A stretch of DNA of 64,000 nt from Streptomyces olivochromogenes (lineage in GTDB: Bacteria; Actinomycetota; Actinomycetes; Streptomycetales; Streptomycetaceae): assembly GCF_001514115.1 (NCBI RefSeq), contig NZ_KQ948451.1:145309-209308 (forward strand), written 5' to 3'. The position numbers were made by a program, and so were the translations under genes. How positions within the stretch are numbered: the stretch's first letter is position 1; each line of letters opens with the position of its first letter. The notes beneath the pieces are model-generated. The model was given only the letters and a program-made list of their open reading frames with translations. It had not been told where the DNA came from and ran no database searches. Below are positions 1-7,910 of this stretch, in pieces.

Positions 1-1471
1 GTACGTAGGGCCGGTACACGACGAGCGTCCGGCGCTCCTTCTCCAGCCTCAACCCGGGCGGAGCGGGCGCGACTTCACCGTCGTACGCGAGTGTGTCCGC
101 ACCGCCGAGCGCCGCCAGCTCGACCCACGCGACCGCCTCCGCTCCATAGACCCGGGACCGGCCGAGCGTGCCGGCGAGCGCGGAGACGATCACCCGGGTA
201 CGGGCGAGCCGGTGTTCGCCGTCGATCAGCCGCACGTCGATCAGCCCGTCGTCCAGGCGGGGCCGGTAGGCGGGAGCGAAGCCCTGGGGTTCGTAGCGGC
301 CGTTGCCCGCGAAGAGCAGCCACAGACGGCGGCGGCGTCCGTTGACGCTCAGTTCCACCGGCGTCGCGGTGCGCAGCACCCGGACGAGGGCGACGGCCGC
401 CGCCGGCCACTTGCCCATGCGCTGCTCCAAGTGCTCCCGCATCCGCTCGAGTTCGGGGTACAGGCCGATGCTGAAGGTGTTGAGGAACCGCACCTCGGGA
501 CCCGCCCCCGACCGCGCCACGCCGAGGTCCACGGCCACCGCCTCGCCCCGCCCGACCGCGACGGCCGTGTCCTCGACATCCCGTACGCCGACGTCCTGGG
601 CGAAGTGGTTGAGGGTGCCGCCGGGGAACACCGCGAGTGCGAGCCCCCGCCCGGCCGCCGCGTTGACACTGCCGTCGCCTCCGCACACACCGAGCACACC
701 GCCCGCCGCCCCGGCCCGCTCGACCGCCCTGTCCGCCGCCCGCTGAAGCAGCGCGGCGAAGTCGTCGTCCGGGCCGCGCACGACCAGCTCGGCCCGTGGC
801 AGCAGTCCGCGCAGCCGCTCGGCGGGCGGCAACGGTGTGCCGGGTGCCCCCGTCCCGGCCGGGGTGTTGACGAAGACGACGAGCCCTTCGCCGCCGGGCA
901 GCGCGGGCGCGGGCACCGAGGGCCGTTCGCGCGCCGGGAGCGCGGGGCGCGGCGGCCACCAGCGGCAGGTGAGCGCGGCGGCTGCGACGCCGATCGCCAT
1001 CCCGGCCAGCACGTCTGCGGGATAGTGCACTCCGACGTACACCCGCGAGAAGGCGACGGCGGCAGCGAAGGGCGCGACCAGGGCGCCGTAACCGGCGGAC
1101 TCCAGGGCGACTCCGGTGGCGAACGCCGCGGCCGAGGCGGAGTGGCCGGAGGGGAAGGAAGTGGTGTGCGGCTGACGCTTCAGGTGCCGGATCGACGGCA
1201 CGTGCTCCAGCAGCGGACGGGGCCGCCTGGTGCTCCACTTCACGACGGTGTTGACGGTCAGCGAGGCGATCGCGAGCGAGCCCACGCCCCGCAGGGCCGC
1301 CCGGCGGGGCGCCCGGCCCCCGACGAGCACGAGGCCGGCCGCCGTGCCGAGCCACAGCCGTCCGTGATCGGCGCAGCGGCTGAGCCGTCGCAGCGCCGGA
1401 TCCGCGCCGGGCACCCGTGCCGCGGCCACCCGCGTGAACAGCCGTCGGTCCCACTCGCCGAGAACACTCAT
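1..1471 (-). CDS. PAP2 phosphatase / diacylglycerol kinase fusion (3' end beyond window)
   Basis: Predicted bifunctional lipid enzyme at the membrane: an N-terminal type-2 phosphatidic acid phosphatase (PAP2) domain joined to a diacylglycerol/lipid kinase catalytic domain. Reading from the ATG at 1471, the PAP2 signature is complete: K78..RRPRP, PSGH at 107-110, SR at 142-143 with H149 and D153 (SRVYVGVHYPADV). The kinase part starts near residue 195 and carries GGDGS (264-268) and GGTLNHFAQD (284-293). The frame stays open to base 1, so about 490 codons are visible and the C terminus is missing. Such fusions occur in actinomycetes; whether both halves act on one substrate cannot be told. The start has only a weak GGGG upstream. 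It is transcribed divergently from the STAS gene. Confidence 0.85.
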   Translation of the reverse strand, partial: MSVLGEWDRRLFTRVAAARVPGADPALRRLSRCADHGRLWLGTAAGLVLVGGRAPRRAALRGVGSLAIASLTVNTVVKWSTRRPRPLLEHVPSIRHLKRQPHTTSFPSGHSASAAAFATGVALESAGYGALVAPFAAAVAFSRVYVGVHYPADVLAGMAIGVAAAALTCRWWPPRPALPARERPSVPAPALPGGEGLVVFVNTPAGTGAPGTPLPPAERLRGLLPRAELVVRGPDDDFAALLQRAADRAVERAGAAGGVLGVCGGDGSVNAAAGRGLALAVFPGGTLNHFAQDVGVRDVEDTAVAVGRGEAVAVDLGVARSGAGPEVRFLNTFSIGLYPELERMREHLEQRMGKWPAAAVALVRVLRTATPVELSVNGRRRRLWLLFAGNGRYEPQGFAPAYRPRLDDGLIDVRLIDGEHRLARTRVIVSALAGTLGRSRVYGAEAVAWVELAALGGADTLAYDGEVAPAPPGLRLEKERRTLVVYRPYV

Positions 1472-1532
1472 GCCCCACGGCTACGGCACCCGGACCGCCT
1501 CGGCATCCCCAGTCAATACACCATCCCCAATA

Positions 1533-1550
1533 TTCACTCGTTCGAGTGAA
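1533..1550. promoter_or_regulatory. Perfect palindrome TTCACTCG-TT-CGAGTGAA
   Basis: Two 8-base arms around a TT centre lie in the 143-bp space between the divergent PAP2/kinase gene and the STAS gene, 61 bp from the first start and 64 bp from the second. The shape and position fit a dimeric repressor site shared by both promoters. The regulator is unknown. Confidence 0.5.
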
Positions 1551-1575
1551 CGGGATCGTGTTCGTGGCGGCCTGA

Positions 1576-1600
1576 GGATGTTTCCGACCAGGCCGGGGTA
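1576..1600 (+). promoter_or_regulatory. Possible SigB-like promoter for the STAS gene
   Basis: GGAT, 16 bases, then GGGTA resembles the Streptomyces SigB-class consensus (GNNT, 14-16 bases, GGGTAC/T) except for the final base. It ends 14 bp before the ATG at 1615. Anti-anti-sigma genes are often under such stress promoters, but the match is short and could be chance. Confidence 0.3.
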
Positions 1601-1614
1601 GCTAGCGAGACCAC

Positions 1615-2055
1615 ATGACCCTCGCAGATTCCGGGCTTCCCTCGACCAACCCCTATGCCCACAGTTATCCGCGCGGTCCGTTCACCGTGGTCGAGGTGAC
1701 GGGAGAGATCGACATCGCGACGGCGGAGGCACTGGCCGAGCATCTGTCGGCGGCGACGGCCCGGGCCGAGCCGGACGTGCTGGTCGATCTGCGCCGGGTG
1801 ACCTTCTTCGACTGCTCGGGCCTGCGCGTACTGTGCCGCGCCGAGACGAGGGCGCGAGAGCGCGGCGGGCGGCTCCGCGTCGTCTCCGACGGACCCCGCG
1901 TCCACCGCCTCCTGCGCGCCGCGCACCTGCTCAGCCGCTTTCCGCCGCTGGCCGACCTCCCGGAAGCACCGGACTCGACGCACCCGCAGGACCGCCCGGC
2001 AGTTCCTCCTCCGTCCCGTCCGGAAAGCGGATCAGAACCCCGCCCCCAGTCGTGA
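1615..2055 (+). CDS. STAS-domain anti-sigma factor antagonist
   Basis: Small cytoplasmic partner-switching protein of 146 residues. The STAS core covers about residues 20-115: FTVVEVTGEIDIATAEAL forms the first strands and helix, and VDLRRVTFFDCSGLRVL holds the conserved serine (S68) that an anti-sigma kinase would phosphorylate in this family. The tail after residue 120 is proline-rich and of low complexity. No cognate anti-sigma kinase is adjacent, but a SpoIIE phosphatase with a C-terminal kinase-like domain is encoded at 22477. The start ATG has a weak GAGA upstream. The gene stands alone. Confidence 0.85.
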   Translation: MTLADSGLPSTNPYAHSYPRGPFTVVEVTGEIDIATAEALAEHLSAATARAEPDVLVDLRRVTFFDCSGLRVLCRAETRARERGGRLRVVSDGPRVHRLLRAAHLLSRFPPLADLPEAPDSTHPQDRPAVPPPSRPESGSEPRPQS

Positions 2056-2284
2056 CCCGGGCGCTTGCACCGACGAGTTCGGGAGTGCGGGGTCAACACT
2101 TCTGACGCGACTACGAGTTGAGGACACCGAGCCGGGACAGACAGATGTCGGGGGCCGGCCGGCGGCCCCACTCCGCCTGACCGACCCCCGATGCGAGATC
2201 GCGTCGTACTCCGTGCTTCGGGGCGCGCACTCCCCACCTACTGACCCCGCTCGACGCTCACGAAGGCCGCGCGATCCCGGTCTC

Positions 2285-2764
2285 TCAGAACGTGAAGAAG
2301 CTCGTCCCGTAGGAGTTCTTCACGCACTCGTTGGCGAAGGTCCGTTCGTACGAGACGCGCTTGCCGCGCCACACGCCCTCGACGGTGACGACCACCGGAT
2401 CGAACTGCCGCGTACACAGTGCGCCGTCTCTGAGGGTCAGGGCGTCCAAGTCGCCGTTCACCGCCCGGAGTTCGCCGCAGGCGTCATAGGCGGCGGGGTG
2501 GGTGCCGGAGGGGGTCGGGGCACAGTTCAGCGTGACCGCGCGCTCCGGGGTGACGGTGGCGGCGGTCTCTCCGTGGCCCATGGTGAGCACCAGGGCCGAG
2601 GGGGCGTAGAGCCCTGAGGGGGCGAGGGCCGGCGTGGCGTGGGCCTGACTCGTGACCGTCTGGGTCGCGTGGGCCGGGGTGGCGAGGGCGGACCCCCCGA
2701 AGGGGCCGCAGACGGCAGCGGCCGTGAGGGTGAGAGTCGCTGCCCAGCGCGCGGTGTTCGGCAT
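2285..2764 (-). CDS. Streptomyces subtilisin inhibitor (SSI/SIL) family protein
   Basis: Secreted proteinase inhibitor of 159 residues. The ATG at 2764 is chosen because GGAAGG lies 9 bases upstream; the nearby ATG three codons earlier abuts that site. A Sec signal (about residues 1-30, [20 protein letters not shown]...) precedes the mature domain, which starts near [20 protein letters not shown]. The four family cysteines are present (C81, C96, C117, C147). The reactive-site loop reads CTRQFDP, so P1 is R119, where the founding SSI has Met; this suggests trypsin-like targets. The end [15 protein letters not shown] is typical of the family. In Streptomyces these inhibitors control secreted serine proteases in development. 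Confidence 0.93.
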   Translation of the reverse strand: MPNTARWAATLTLTAAAVCGPFGGSALATPAHATQTVTSQAHATPALAPSGLYAPSALVLTMGHGETAATVTPERAVTLNCAPTPSGTHPAAYDACGELRAVNGDLDALTLRDGALCTRQFDPVVVTVEGVWRGKRVSYERTFANECVKNSYGTSFFTF

Positions 2765-3059
2765 TGTGTGCATCCTTCCGCTCGATTGAATGCAGTACCG
2801 GCTCGGTTGGGTGCCGGTGCGGCGAGCGCGAGTCTGCCGAGTCCGGACGGGAAACACACATCGACCCCATGCGTTTCGGTAACCTTGAGTATTGAATCAG
2901 TGGCGTGAAGTTACGAAATTCGAACGTTCAAGCCCCGGAACTGAGGGGTTGTTGATCGCCTAGGACACCCTCCTGGCCGGATTCCCCCGGCTCCGCAATA
3001 GGCCTGAAACATTCCGGTTCAGCCTCCGGCGGACCCTCTTGCTTCTTCCCCGCAACGGA

Positions 3060-3081
3060 GTAATCGTCATTACATGATTAC
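3060..3081. promoter_or_regulatory. Overlapping inverted repeats at a start codon
   Basis: GTAAT-CGTC-ATTAC (3060-3073) sits between the Shine-Dalgarno-like ACGGAG and the ATG at 3074, and GTAATC (3060-3065) also pairs with GATTAC (3076-3081), which includes the start codon. This could be an operator or a translation-blocking hairpin. The AT-rich stretch is unusual for the window. Confidence 0.35.
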
Positions 3082-3625
3082 TTCAGAGCAGCACGAGAAG
3101 CTGCGCGGCTGGTTCGCCGGCCGCCTGCCCGACGATCTCTTCGAGAGCCTGGTGGAGGTGACGGTCGACCGGGAGGAGATCACCGTCGTCGGCCGTATCC
3201 CCGAGCCCGGGCTCGCCGAAGGCGCCTCGGACGCCGAGAAGGAGGCGGCCGCCCAGGCCCGTATCCAGGAATTCCGCGAGCGCACCCGCGACGACCGGGT
3301 CGCGGTGGCACGGGAAGCCGAGCACCGGTTCGGCAAGAAGGTCTCCTGGGGCGTGGAGTGCGGGGGCGAGCGCGCCCTGTTCACCCACATCGCCGCGCCC
3401 GTCATGACCCGGCTGCGCCAGCCCGAGCGCCAGGTCCTCGACACCCTCATCGCCGCCGGGGTCGCGCGCAGCCGCAGCGACGCCCTCGCCTGGTGCGTCC
3501 GCCTCGTCCAGCGTCACGCCGACGACTGGCTGACGGAACTGCGCGACTCGCTGGAACACGTGCAGCGGGTCCGGGCCCAGGGTCCGGACGCCACGCCGCG
3601 GGACGCCACACCTGACGAGGAGTGA
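3074..3625 (+). CDS. Conserved hypothetical protein
   Basis: I cannot assign a function to this 183-residue protein. It is soluble, strongly charged and has no signal peptide. Residues 1-60 look like a mixed fold (EQHEKLRGWFAGRLPDDLFESLVEVTVDREEITVVGRI), 65-90 form an acidic and basic helix (DAEKEAAAQARIQEFRERTR), and about 120-160 (RLRQPERQVLDTLIAAGVARSRSDAL) resemble the helix-turn-helix part of ribbon-helix-helix-like proteins. The start lies 13 bases after ACGGAG, longer than usual, with an inverted repeat between. The next gene, a luciferase-like enzyme, begins 50 bp downstream and may be cotranscribed. Confidence 0.7.
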   Translation: MITSEQHEKLRGWFAGRLPDDLFESLVEVTVDREEITVVGRIPEPGLAEGASDAEKEAAAQARIQEFRERTRDDRVAVAREAEHRFGKKVSWGVECGGERALFTHIAAPVMTRLRQPERQVLDTLIAAGVARSRSDALAWCVRLVQRHADDWLTELRDSLEHVQRVRAQGPDATPRDATPDEE

Positions 3626-3675
3626 CCTCCCGCGTCACACTGGCAGCAACAGCCGACAAGACGAGGTGGTCGCGG

Positions 3676-4503
3676 ATGAAGTTCGGAGTGTCGACGTTCA
3701 TCACCGACGAGGGCATCGGCCCCAGGGCCCTGGGTCCCGCTCTGGAAGAGCGCGGGTTCGACACGCTGCTGCTGGCCGAGCACTCGCACATCCCGGTGAA
3801 CCGGGAGACGCCGTATCCGGGCGGCGGCGAACTGCCCCGCGTCTACTACCGCACGCTCGATCCGTTCGTGGCGCTCGCCGCCGCTGCCTCCGTGACCCGG
3901 GACCTGCTCCTGGGCACGGGGATCGCTCTGGTGGTCCAGCGCGATCCGATCACCACCGCGAAGGAGATCGCCTCCCTCGACCTGATCTCCGGCGGCCGTG
4001 CCGTGTTCGGTGTCGGCGCCGGCTGGAACCGGGAGGAGATGCGCAACCACGGCACGGATCCGGCCTCCCGCGGCCGGCTGATGGACGAACGCATTCGCGC
4101 CATGATCGAACTGTGGACGAAGGACGAGGCCGAGTTCCACGGCGACTTCGTCGACTTCGCACCGGTCTACGCCTGGCCCAAGCCGGTCCAGCGGCCGCAC
4201 CCGCCCATCTGGGTCGGGGGCAACAGCGAGCGCACCTTCGCCCGCGTCGCCGAGTACGGATCGGCGTGGCTCCCCAGTGCCGTACCGCCCAAGGAACTGG
4301 GCGCGCGCATCGAACAGATGCGCAAGACGGCCGGTGACCGGCCGGCCGTCGTGGTCTACGCGGGCGGGGACGACCGGGAGTCCCTCGACACCTACGCGGA
4401 ACTCGGCGTCGACCGCGTGCTGCTGTATCTGCCGACCCAGCCGGAGGACGAGACACTGCGCACGCTCGACGAACTGGCCGAGGCCGTGTCCGCCCATCGC
4501 TGA
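3676..4503 (+). CDS. LLM-class F420-dependent oxidoreductase
   Basis: Luciferase-like monooxygenase-family enzyme (275 residues) expected to use reduced F420 or FMN; the substrate is unknown. The start MKFGVSTFIT is supported by GAGGTGG 6 bases upstream and by the usual N-terminal strand of the fold. Family features: GFDTLLLAEHSHIP (about 28-41), the LLLGTGIALVVQRDPITTAKEIASLDLISGGRAVFGVGAGW block (about 80-120), and PKPVQRPHPPIWVGG near 175. This matches the subgroup with a Rv2161c-like TIGR03619 pattern. It is followed 66 bp later by a PPOX-class protein, and both may share the cofactor. Confidence 0.85.
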   Translation: MKFGVSTFITDEGIGPRALGPALEERGFDTLLLAEHSHIPVNRETPYPGGGELPRVYYRTLDPFVALAAAASVTRDLLLGTGIALVVQRDPITTAKEIASLDLISGGRAVFGVGAGWNREEMRNHGTDPASRGRLMDERIRAMIELWTKDEAEFHGDFVDFAPVYAWPKPVQRPHPPIWVGGNSERTFARVAEYGSAWLPSAVPPKELGARIEQMRKTAGDRPAVVVYAGGDDRESLDTYAELGVDRVLLYLPTQPEDETLRTLDELAEAVSAHR

Positions 4504-4569
4504 CGCTTGCGGCCGCCGGGGATCGCGCGAGCTCGCCGCGTCCCCGCCACCGGGGAATCGGAGCTCACC

Positions 4570-5016
4570 GTGCCGGACATGGACGAGGAGGAGGCGCGCC
4601 GCCGGTTCGTGGCGGCACGGGTGGCGCGCCTGGCGACGGTGGACGCCGAGGGGCGCCCGCACCTGGTGCCCCTCGTCTTCGCGGTGCGCGGCGGCGAGAT
4701 CGTCACCGCCGTCGACCACAAACCCAAGAGATCGCGGCGGCTGCGGCGGCTGCGCAACATCGCCGCCCACCCCGCCGTGTGCCTGCTCGTCGATGCCTAC
4801 GACGAGGACTGGGAGCAGCTGTGGTGGGTACGGGCGGACGGCGACGCCCGGGTCCTGCCGCCCGGCACACAGGACGAGTACACGGCGGCGATCGGCCTGC
4901 TGCGCGAGAAGTACGCGCAGTACCGGCAGCGGCCGCCGGACGGCCCGGTGATCGCCGTCACCGTCCACCGCTGGCACGGCTGGCGCGCCACACCGGAGCC
5001 CGGCCCGGAGCACTGA
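4570..5016 (+). CDS. PPOX-class F420-dependent oxidoreductase (TIGR03668-like)
   Basis: Split-barrel flavin/deazaflavin-binding protein of 148 residues. The GTG at 4570 is preferred because GGAG lies 6 bases upstream; an ATG three codons later is the alternative. EARRRFVAARVARLATVDAEGRPHLVPLVF is the classic opening of this PPOX subgroup, and KPKRSRRLRRLRNIAAHP is the basic segment that contacts phosphate groups of the cofactor in relatives. RWHGWRA near the end is also typical. The reaction is not known. Context with the luciferase-like gene suggests an F420-linked role. Confidence 0.8.
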   Translation: MPDMDEEEARRRFVAARVARLATVDAEGRPHLVPLVFAVRGGEIVTAVDHKPKRSRRLRRLRNIAAHPAVCLLVDAYDEDWEQLWWVRADGDARVLPPGTQDEYTAAIGLLREKYAQYRQRPPDGPVIAVTVHRWHGWRATPEPGPEH

Positions 5017-5260
5017 GCCGGCGCCGGGCACCTCCCCCGCCGGACAAACGCCGGACTGGACGAATGCTCCACCCCGGGCGCGGAAGATGGATGTTTTACC
5101 TTCTGGCGCAGGTCTCCGGCCCGGCCTTAGCGTCGGCAGACCTACCAAGGACGGCATCGGCCGCCGCACACCCCCGCGGCGACAACGGGGCCTTCCTCCC
5201 CTCGCGCCACCACGCGCTCCACCGCCCGCTTCCGGGTACAGGCACTTCGCTGGAGCACCC

Positions 5261-6844
5261 TTGTCCGAGAACTCCCCCGCCACGTCGTCGCCGTCTCTCA
5301 CCGAGGTGGAGACCTACGGCGTCGAGCGCATCCCCGACGCGGACCGCACCGCGTCGCCGCTCGACCTGTTCAGAGTCGCCTTCGGCGGTGCGAACACCTT
5401 CTCCACCTGCGTCCTCGGGGCCTTCCCCATCCTCTTCGGCCTCTCCTTCTGGCAGGGGCTCGCGGCCACCCTCCTCGGAGTCGTCGTCGGGGCGCTGATC
5501 CTGTGCCCGATGGCGATGTTCGGCCCGGTCAACGGCACCAACAACGCGGTCGCCTCCTCCGCGCACCTCGGTGTGCACGGCCGGGTCGTCGGCTCGTTCC
5601 TGTCGCTGCTCACGGCCGTGGCGTTCTTCTCGATCTCGGTGTGGAGCTCCGGCGACGCCCTGGTCGGCGGCGCGCACCGGCTGTTCGGCCTGGAGCGCAG
5701 CAACCTGTCGTACGTGGTCGCGTACGCGCTCTTCGGCTGCCTGGTGCTCGCGGTGTGCGTGTACGGGTTCCGGTTCATGCTGTTCGTGAACAAGATCGCG
5801 GTGACCTCGGCGACCGTGCTGTTCCTGCTCGGCGCGATCGCCTTCGCGGGTGACTTCGATCCCTCGTACGCCGGTGTCTTCACGGCCTCGGCCGACTCGG
5901 CGACGCAGGCGCTGTTCTGGCCCTCCTTCATCGGCTCGGCACTGATCGTGCTGTCGAACCCGGTGTCCTTCGGCGCGTTCCTCGGCGACTGGTCGCGTTA
6001 CATCCCGGCGAACGCGCCGCGCCGCAAGGTCGTCGGTGCCGCGTTCCTGTCCCAGATCGCCACCCTGCTGCCGTTCGTCTTCGGGCTCGCGACCGCGAGC
6101 ATCATCGCGACCAAGGCGCCGAAGTACGTCGACCCTGCGGCCCCCGACTTCGTCGGCGGCCTGCTGGCCATCTCGCCGAGCTGGTTCTTCCTGCCGGTGT
6201 GTCTGCTCGCCCTGATCGGCGGCATGTCGACCGGCACGACGTCGCTGTACGGCACCGGGCTCGACTTCTCGTCGGTGTTCCCGCGGCTGTCCCGGGTCCA
6301 GGCGACGATCCTGGTCGGAGTCCTGTCGATCGCGTTCATCTTCATCGGCCGCTTCGGCTTCGACCTGGTGCAGTCCATCTCGACGTTCGCCACGATGATC
6401 ATCACCTGCACCACGCCCTGGATGGTCGTGATGATCCTCGGGTTCTACACCCGGCGCGGCTGGTACGACCCGGACGCGCTCCAGGTCTTCAACCGCCGTC
6501 AGCGCGGCGGCCGCTACTGGTTCACGCACGGCTGGAACTGGCGGGGCATGACGGCCTGGTGGGTGGCCGCGGTGGTCGGTGTGCTGTTCACCAACATCCC
6601 CGGCCAGTTCGTCGGACCGCTGGGCGACCTGGCGAACGGCATCGACATCAGCCTGCCGCTGTCGCTGGCCGTCGCCGCCGTGCTGTATCTGGCGATGCTG
6701 CGACTGTTCCCCGAGCCGCGGGCGGTGTACGGGCCCGAGGGCCCGCGGCTGGCCCGTACCGTCGACGTGCCGGTGCCGCCGATCACCGGTCCCGGTGCGG
6801 AGACCGAGGGCGCGCCCGCGGTTCTCGCCGTCGACGGCAGTTGA
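5261..6844 (+). CDS. NCS1-family nucleobase/heterocycle:cation symporter
   Basis: Integral membrane permease of the nucleobase:cation symporter-1 family (purine/cytosine/allantoin-type), 527 residues with about 12 hydrophobic segments. The TTG at 5261 is chosen: TGGAG lies 5 bases upstream and the protein opens LSENSPATSS. Family marks are SPLDLFRVAFGGANTF near residue 30, FGPVNGTNNAVASSAHLGVHGRVVGS (TM2-3 region), SNPVSFGAFLGDWSRYIP about 220-235, and GGMSTGTTSLYGTGLDF near 325. The neighbour downstream is a cyclase-family hydrolase 78 bp away, so the imported compound is probably a heterocycle or amide hydrolysed by it. Substrate specificity cannot be read from sequence. Confidence 0.88.
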   Translation: MSENSPATSSPSLTEVETYGVERIPDADRTASPLDLFRVAFGGANTFSTCVLGAFPILFGLSFWQGLAATLLGVVVGALILCPMAMFGPVNGTNNAVASSAHLGVHGRVVGSFLSLLTAVAFFSISVWSSGDALVGGAHRLFGLERSNLSYVVAYALFGCLVLAVCVYGFRFMLFVNKIAVTSATVLFLLGAIAFAGDFDPSYAGVFTASADSATQALFWPSFIGSALIVLSNPVSFGAFLGDWSRYIPANAPRRKVVGAAFLSQIATLLPFVFGLATASIIATKAPKYVDPAAPDFVGGLLAISPSWFFLPVCLLALIGGMSTGTTSLYGTGLDFSSVFPRLSRVQATILVGVLSIAFIFIGRFGFDLVQSISTFATMIITCTTPWMVVMILGFYTRRGWYDPDALQVFNRRQRGGRYWFTHGWNWRGMTAWWVAAVVGVLFTNIPGQFVGPLGDLANGIDISLPLSLAVAAVLYLAMLRLFPEPRAVYGPEGPRLARTVDVPVPPITGPGAETEGAPAVLAVDGS

Positions 6845-6850
6845 CGCGCC

Positions 6851-6935
6851 GATGGAGAACTGAGAACTGGTCGACGAGCTGATGGAGCACAGGCTCATGG
6901 AGAACTGGCTGGTGGAGGACTGATGGAGAGCTGGC
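6851..6935 (+). repeat. Degenerate repeats of an ATGGAG start region
   Basis: ATGGAG occurs at 6852, 6882, 6897 and 6923, the first and third followed by AACTG and the last by AGCTGG. The last is the real start of the cyclase gene. The copies at 6882 and 6897 are in frame with each other and open a short frame (MEHRLMENWLVED) that stops in a TGATG overlap with the true start. This looks like local duplication of the gene's start. Confidence 0.5.
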
Positions 6936-7591
6936 TCGACCTGTCCGTGCCCGTGGTCACCGGGATGCCCGTCTATCCCGGTGATCCGGAGGTGGAGGTC
7001 TCCAGGGCGTTGCGGGTCGCCGAGCACGGGGTGAACGTCCTTCGGCTGCACATGGGGTCGCAGTCCGGTACGCATGTCGACGCCCCGTACCACGTGGACG
7101 AGGCGTGGCCCACGCTGGACGATCTGCCGCTGGAGCGGTTCGCGGGGCCGGCGGTCGTCGCCGACGTCCGTGGGCTGCCGGCGCGGGCGCCGATCACTCC
7201 CGACCTGCTCGCCCCTGCCCTCGGTCTGCTGCGGCCCGGTTCGGTCCTGCTGCTGGCCACCGGGTGGTCGCGGTACTGGGGAACCGAGGACTACCTGGCC
7301 CATCCCTGGCTCACGCCCGAGGCGGCGGAGGCCGTGGTCGCGGCGGGTGTCCTCACCGTCGGGATCGACGCGCTGAGCGTCGATCCGACCGGTCCCGTGG
7401 ATCTGCCCTCCCACCGTGTGCTGTGCGGAGCGGGGGGTGTGATCGCCGAGAACCTGACCGGGCTCGGAGCCGTCGCGGACGCGCAGGCCGCGGGGTGTTC
7501 GGCAGAGGTGTTCCTGTTCCCCATGCGCCTCGCCGGGGCCGACGGGGGCCCGGTCCGGGCGACGGCCCGCATCACGCCCCGCGCGCGGTAG
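6923..7591 (+). CDS. Cyclase-family metal-dependent hydrolase (kynurenine formamidase-like)
   Basis: Hydrolase of the cyclase family (PF04199; relatives include bacterial kynurenine formamidase and isatin hydrolase), 222 residues. The metal site motif SGTHVDAPYH is at about residues 51-60 and the opening WLDLSVPVVTGMPVYPGDP is standard. GTEDYL and PSHRVLCGAGGVIAENL are further conserved blocks. The substrate would be an N-acyl or cyclic amide. GTGGAGG lies upstream of the start, which overlaps the stop of a tiny upstream frame. It is likely in an operon with the NCS1 permease. The convergent PucR gene ends 319 bp downstream. Confidence 0.88.
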   Translation: MESWLDLSVPVVTGMPVYPGDPEVEVSRALRVAEHGVNVLRLHMGSQSGTHVDAPYHVDEAWPTLDDLPLERFAGPAVVADVRGLPARAPITPDLLAPALGLLRPGSVLLLATGWSRYWGTEDYLAHPWLTPEAAEAVVAAGVLTVGIDALSVDPTGPVDLPSHRVLCGAGGVIAENLTGLGAVADAQAAGCSAEVFLFPMRLAGADGGPVRATARITPRAR

Positions 7592-7910
7592 CCCCTACCC
7601 GGGAGAGTCCCTACCTGGGGTGTGTTCGTCGGGTGCGGGCGGGTGGGGGGCTGGTCGCGCAGTTCCCCGCGCCCCTCAGACGGGGCTTCGCCCCGGATCC
7701 CGGCCCGCCCGGATTCGTCTGGCTGCGGGCCGGTGGGGGCCGTGCGCGCAGTTCCCCGCGCCCCTGAAAGCCTCGGCCCGGTCGGCGTTGAGGGCGCAGC
7801 CCCCCGGGGTCGGGGTTGAAGGGGCAGAGCCCCTGGGGATGATGGGGGTCCCCCCTGCTCGAGCGAAGCCGAGAGCTTGGGGGAGGGTAGGGGCGGCGGG
7901 GGCGAGGAGG
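7592..7910. repeat. Non-coding convergent intergenic region with Streptomyces-type repeats
   Basis: No gene is visible in these 319 bp between two converging genes. Two copies of CGCGCAGTTCCCCGCGCCCCT-type sequence occur (7656-7676 and 7745-7765). Hairpins are CGGGGC-TTC-GCCCCG (7681-7695), AGGGGC-AGA-GCCCCT (7820-7834) and a long interrupted palindrome from CCCCCCTGCTC to GGGGGA (7850-7884). Similar blocks recur between convergent genes in Streptomyces and probably act as bidirectional terminators. Confidence 0.65.

Noticed and set aside
212..1549. Plus-strand frame at the start of the window
   Set aside because: The minus strand carries a complete PAP2 and kinase motif set; the plus reading has none.
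3514..5301. 595-codon minus frame across the F420-type genes
   Set aside because: Antisense to two genes with full motifs; no features of its own.
5096..7414. Very long open frame antisense to the NCS1 permease and cyclase genes (772 codons)
   Set aside because: It is a by-product of third-position G/C in the true genes: low-complexity Arg/Gly/Asp composition, no domains, no ribosome site, spans two clear genes on the other strand.
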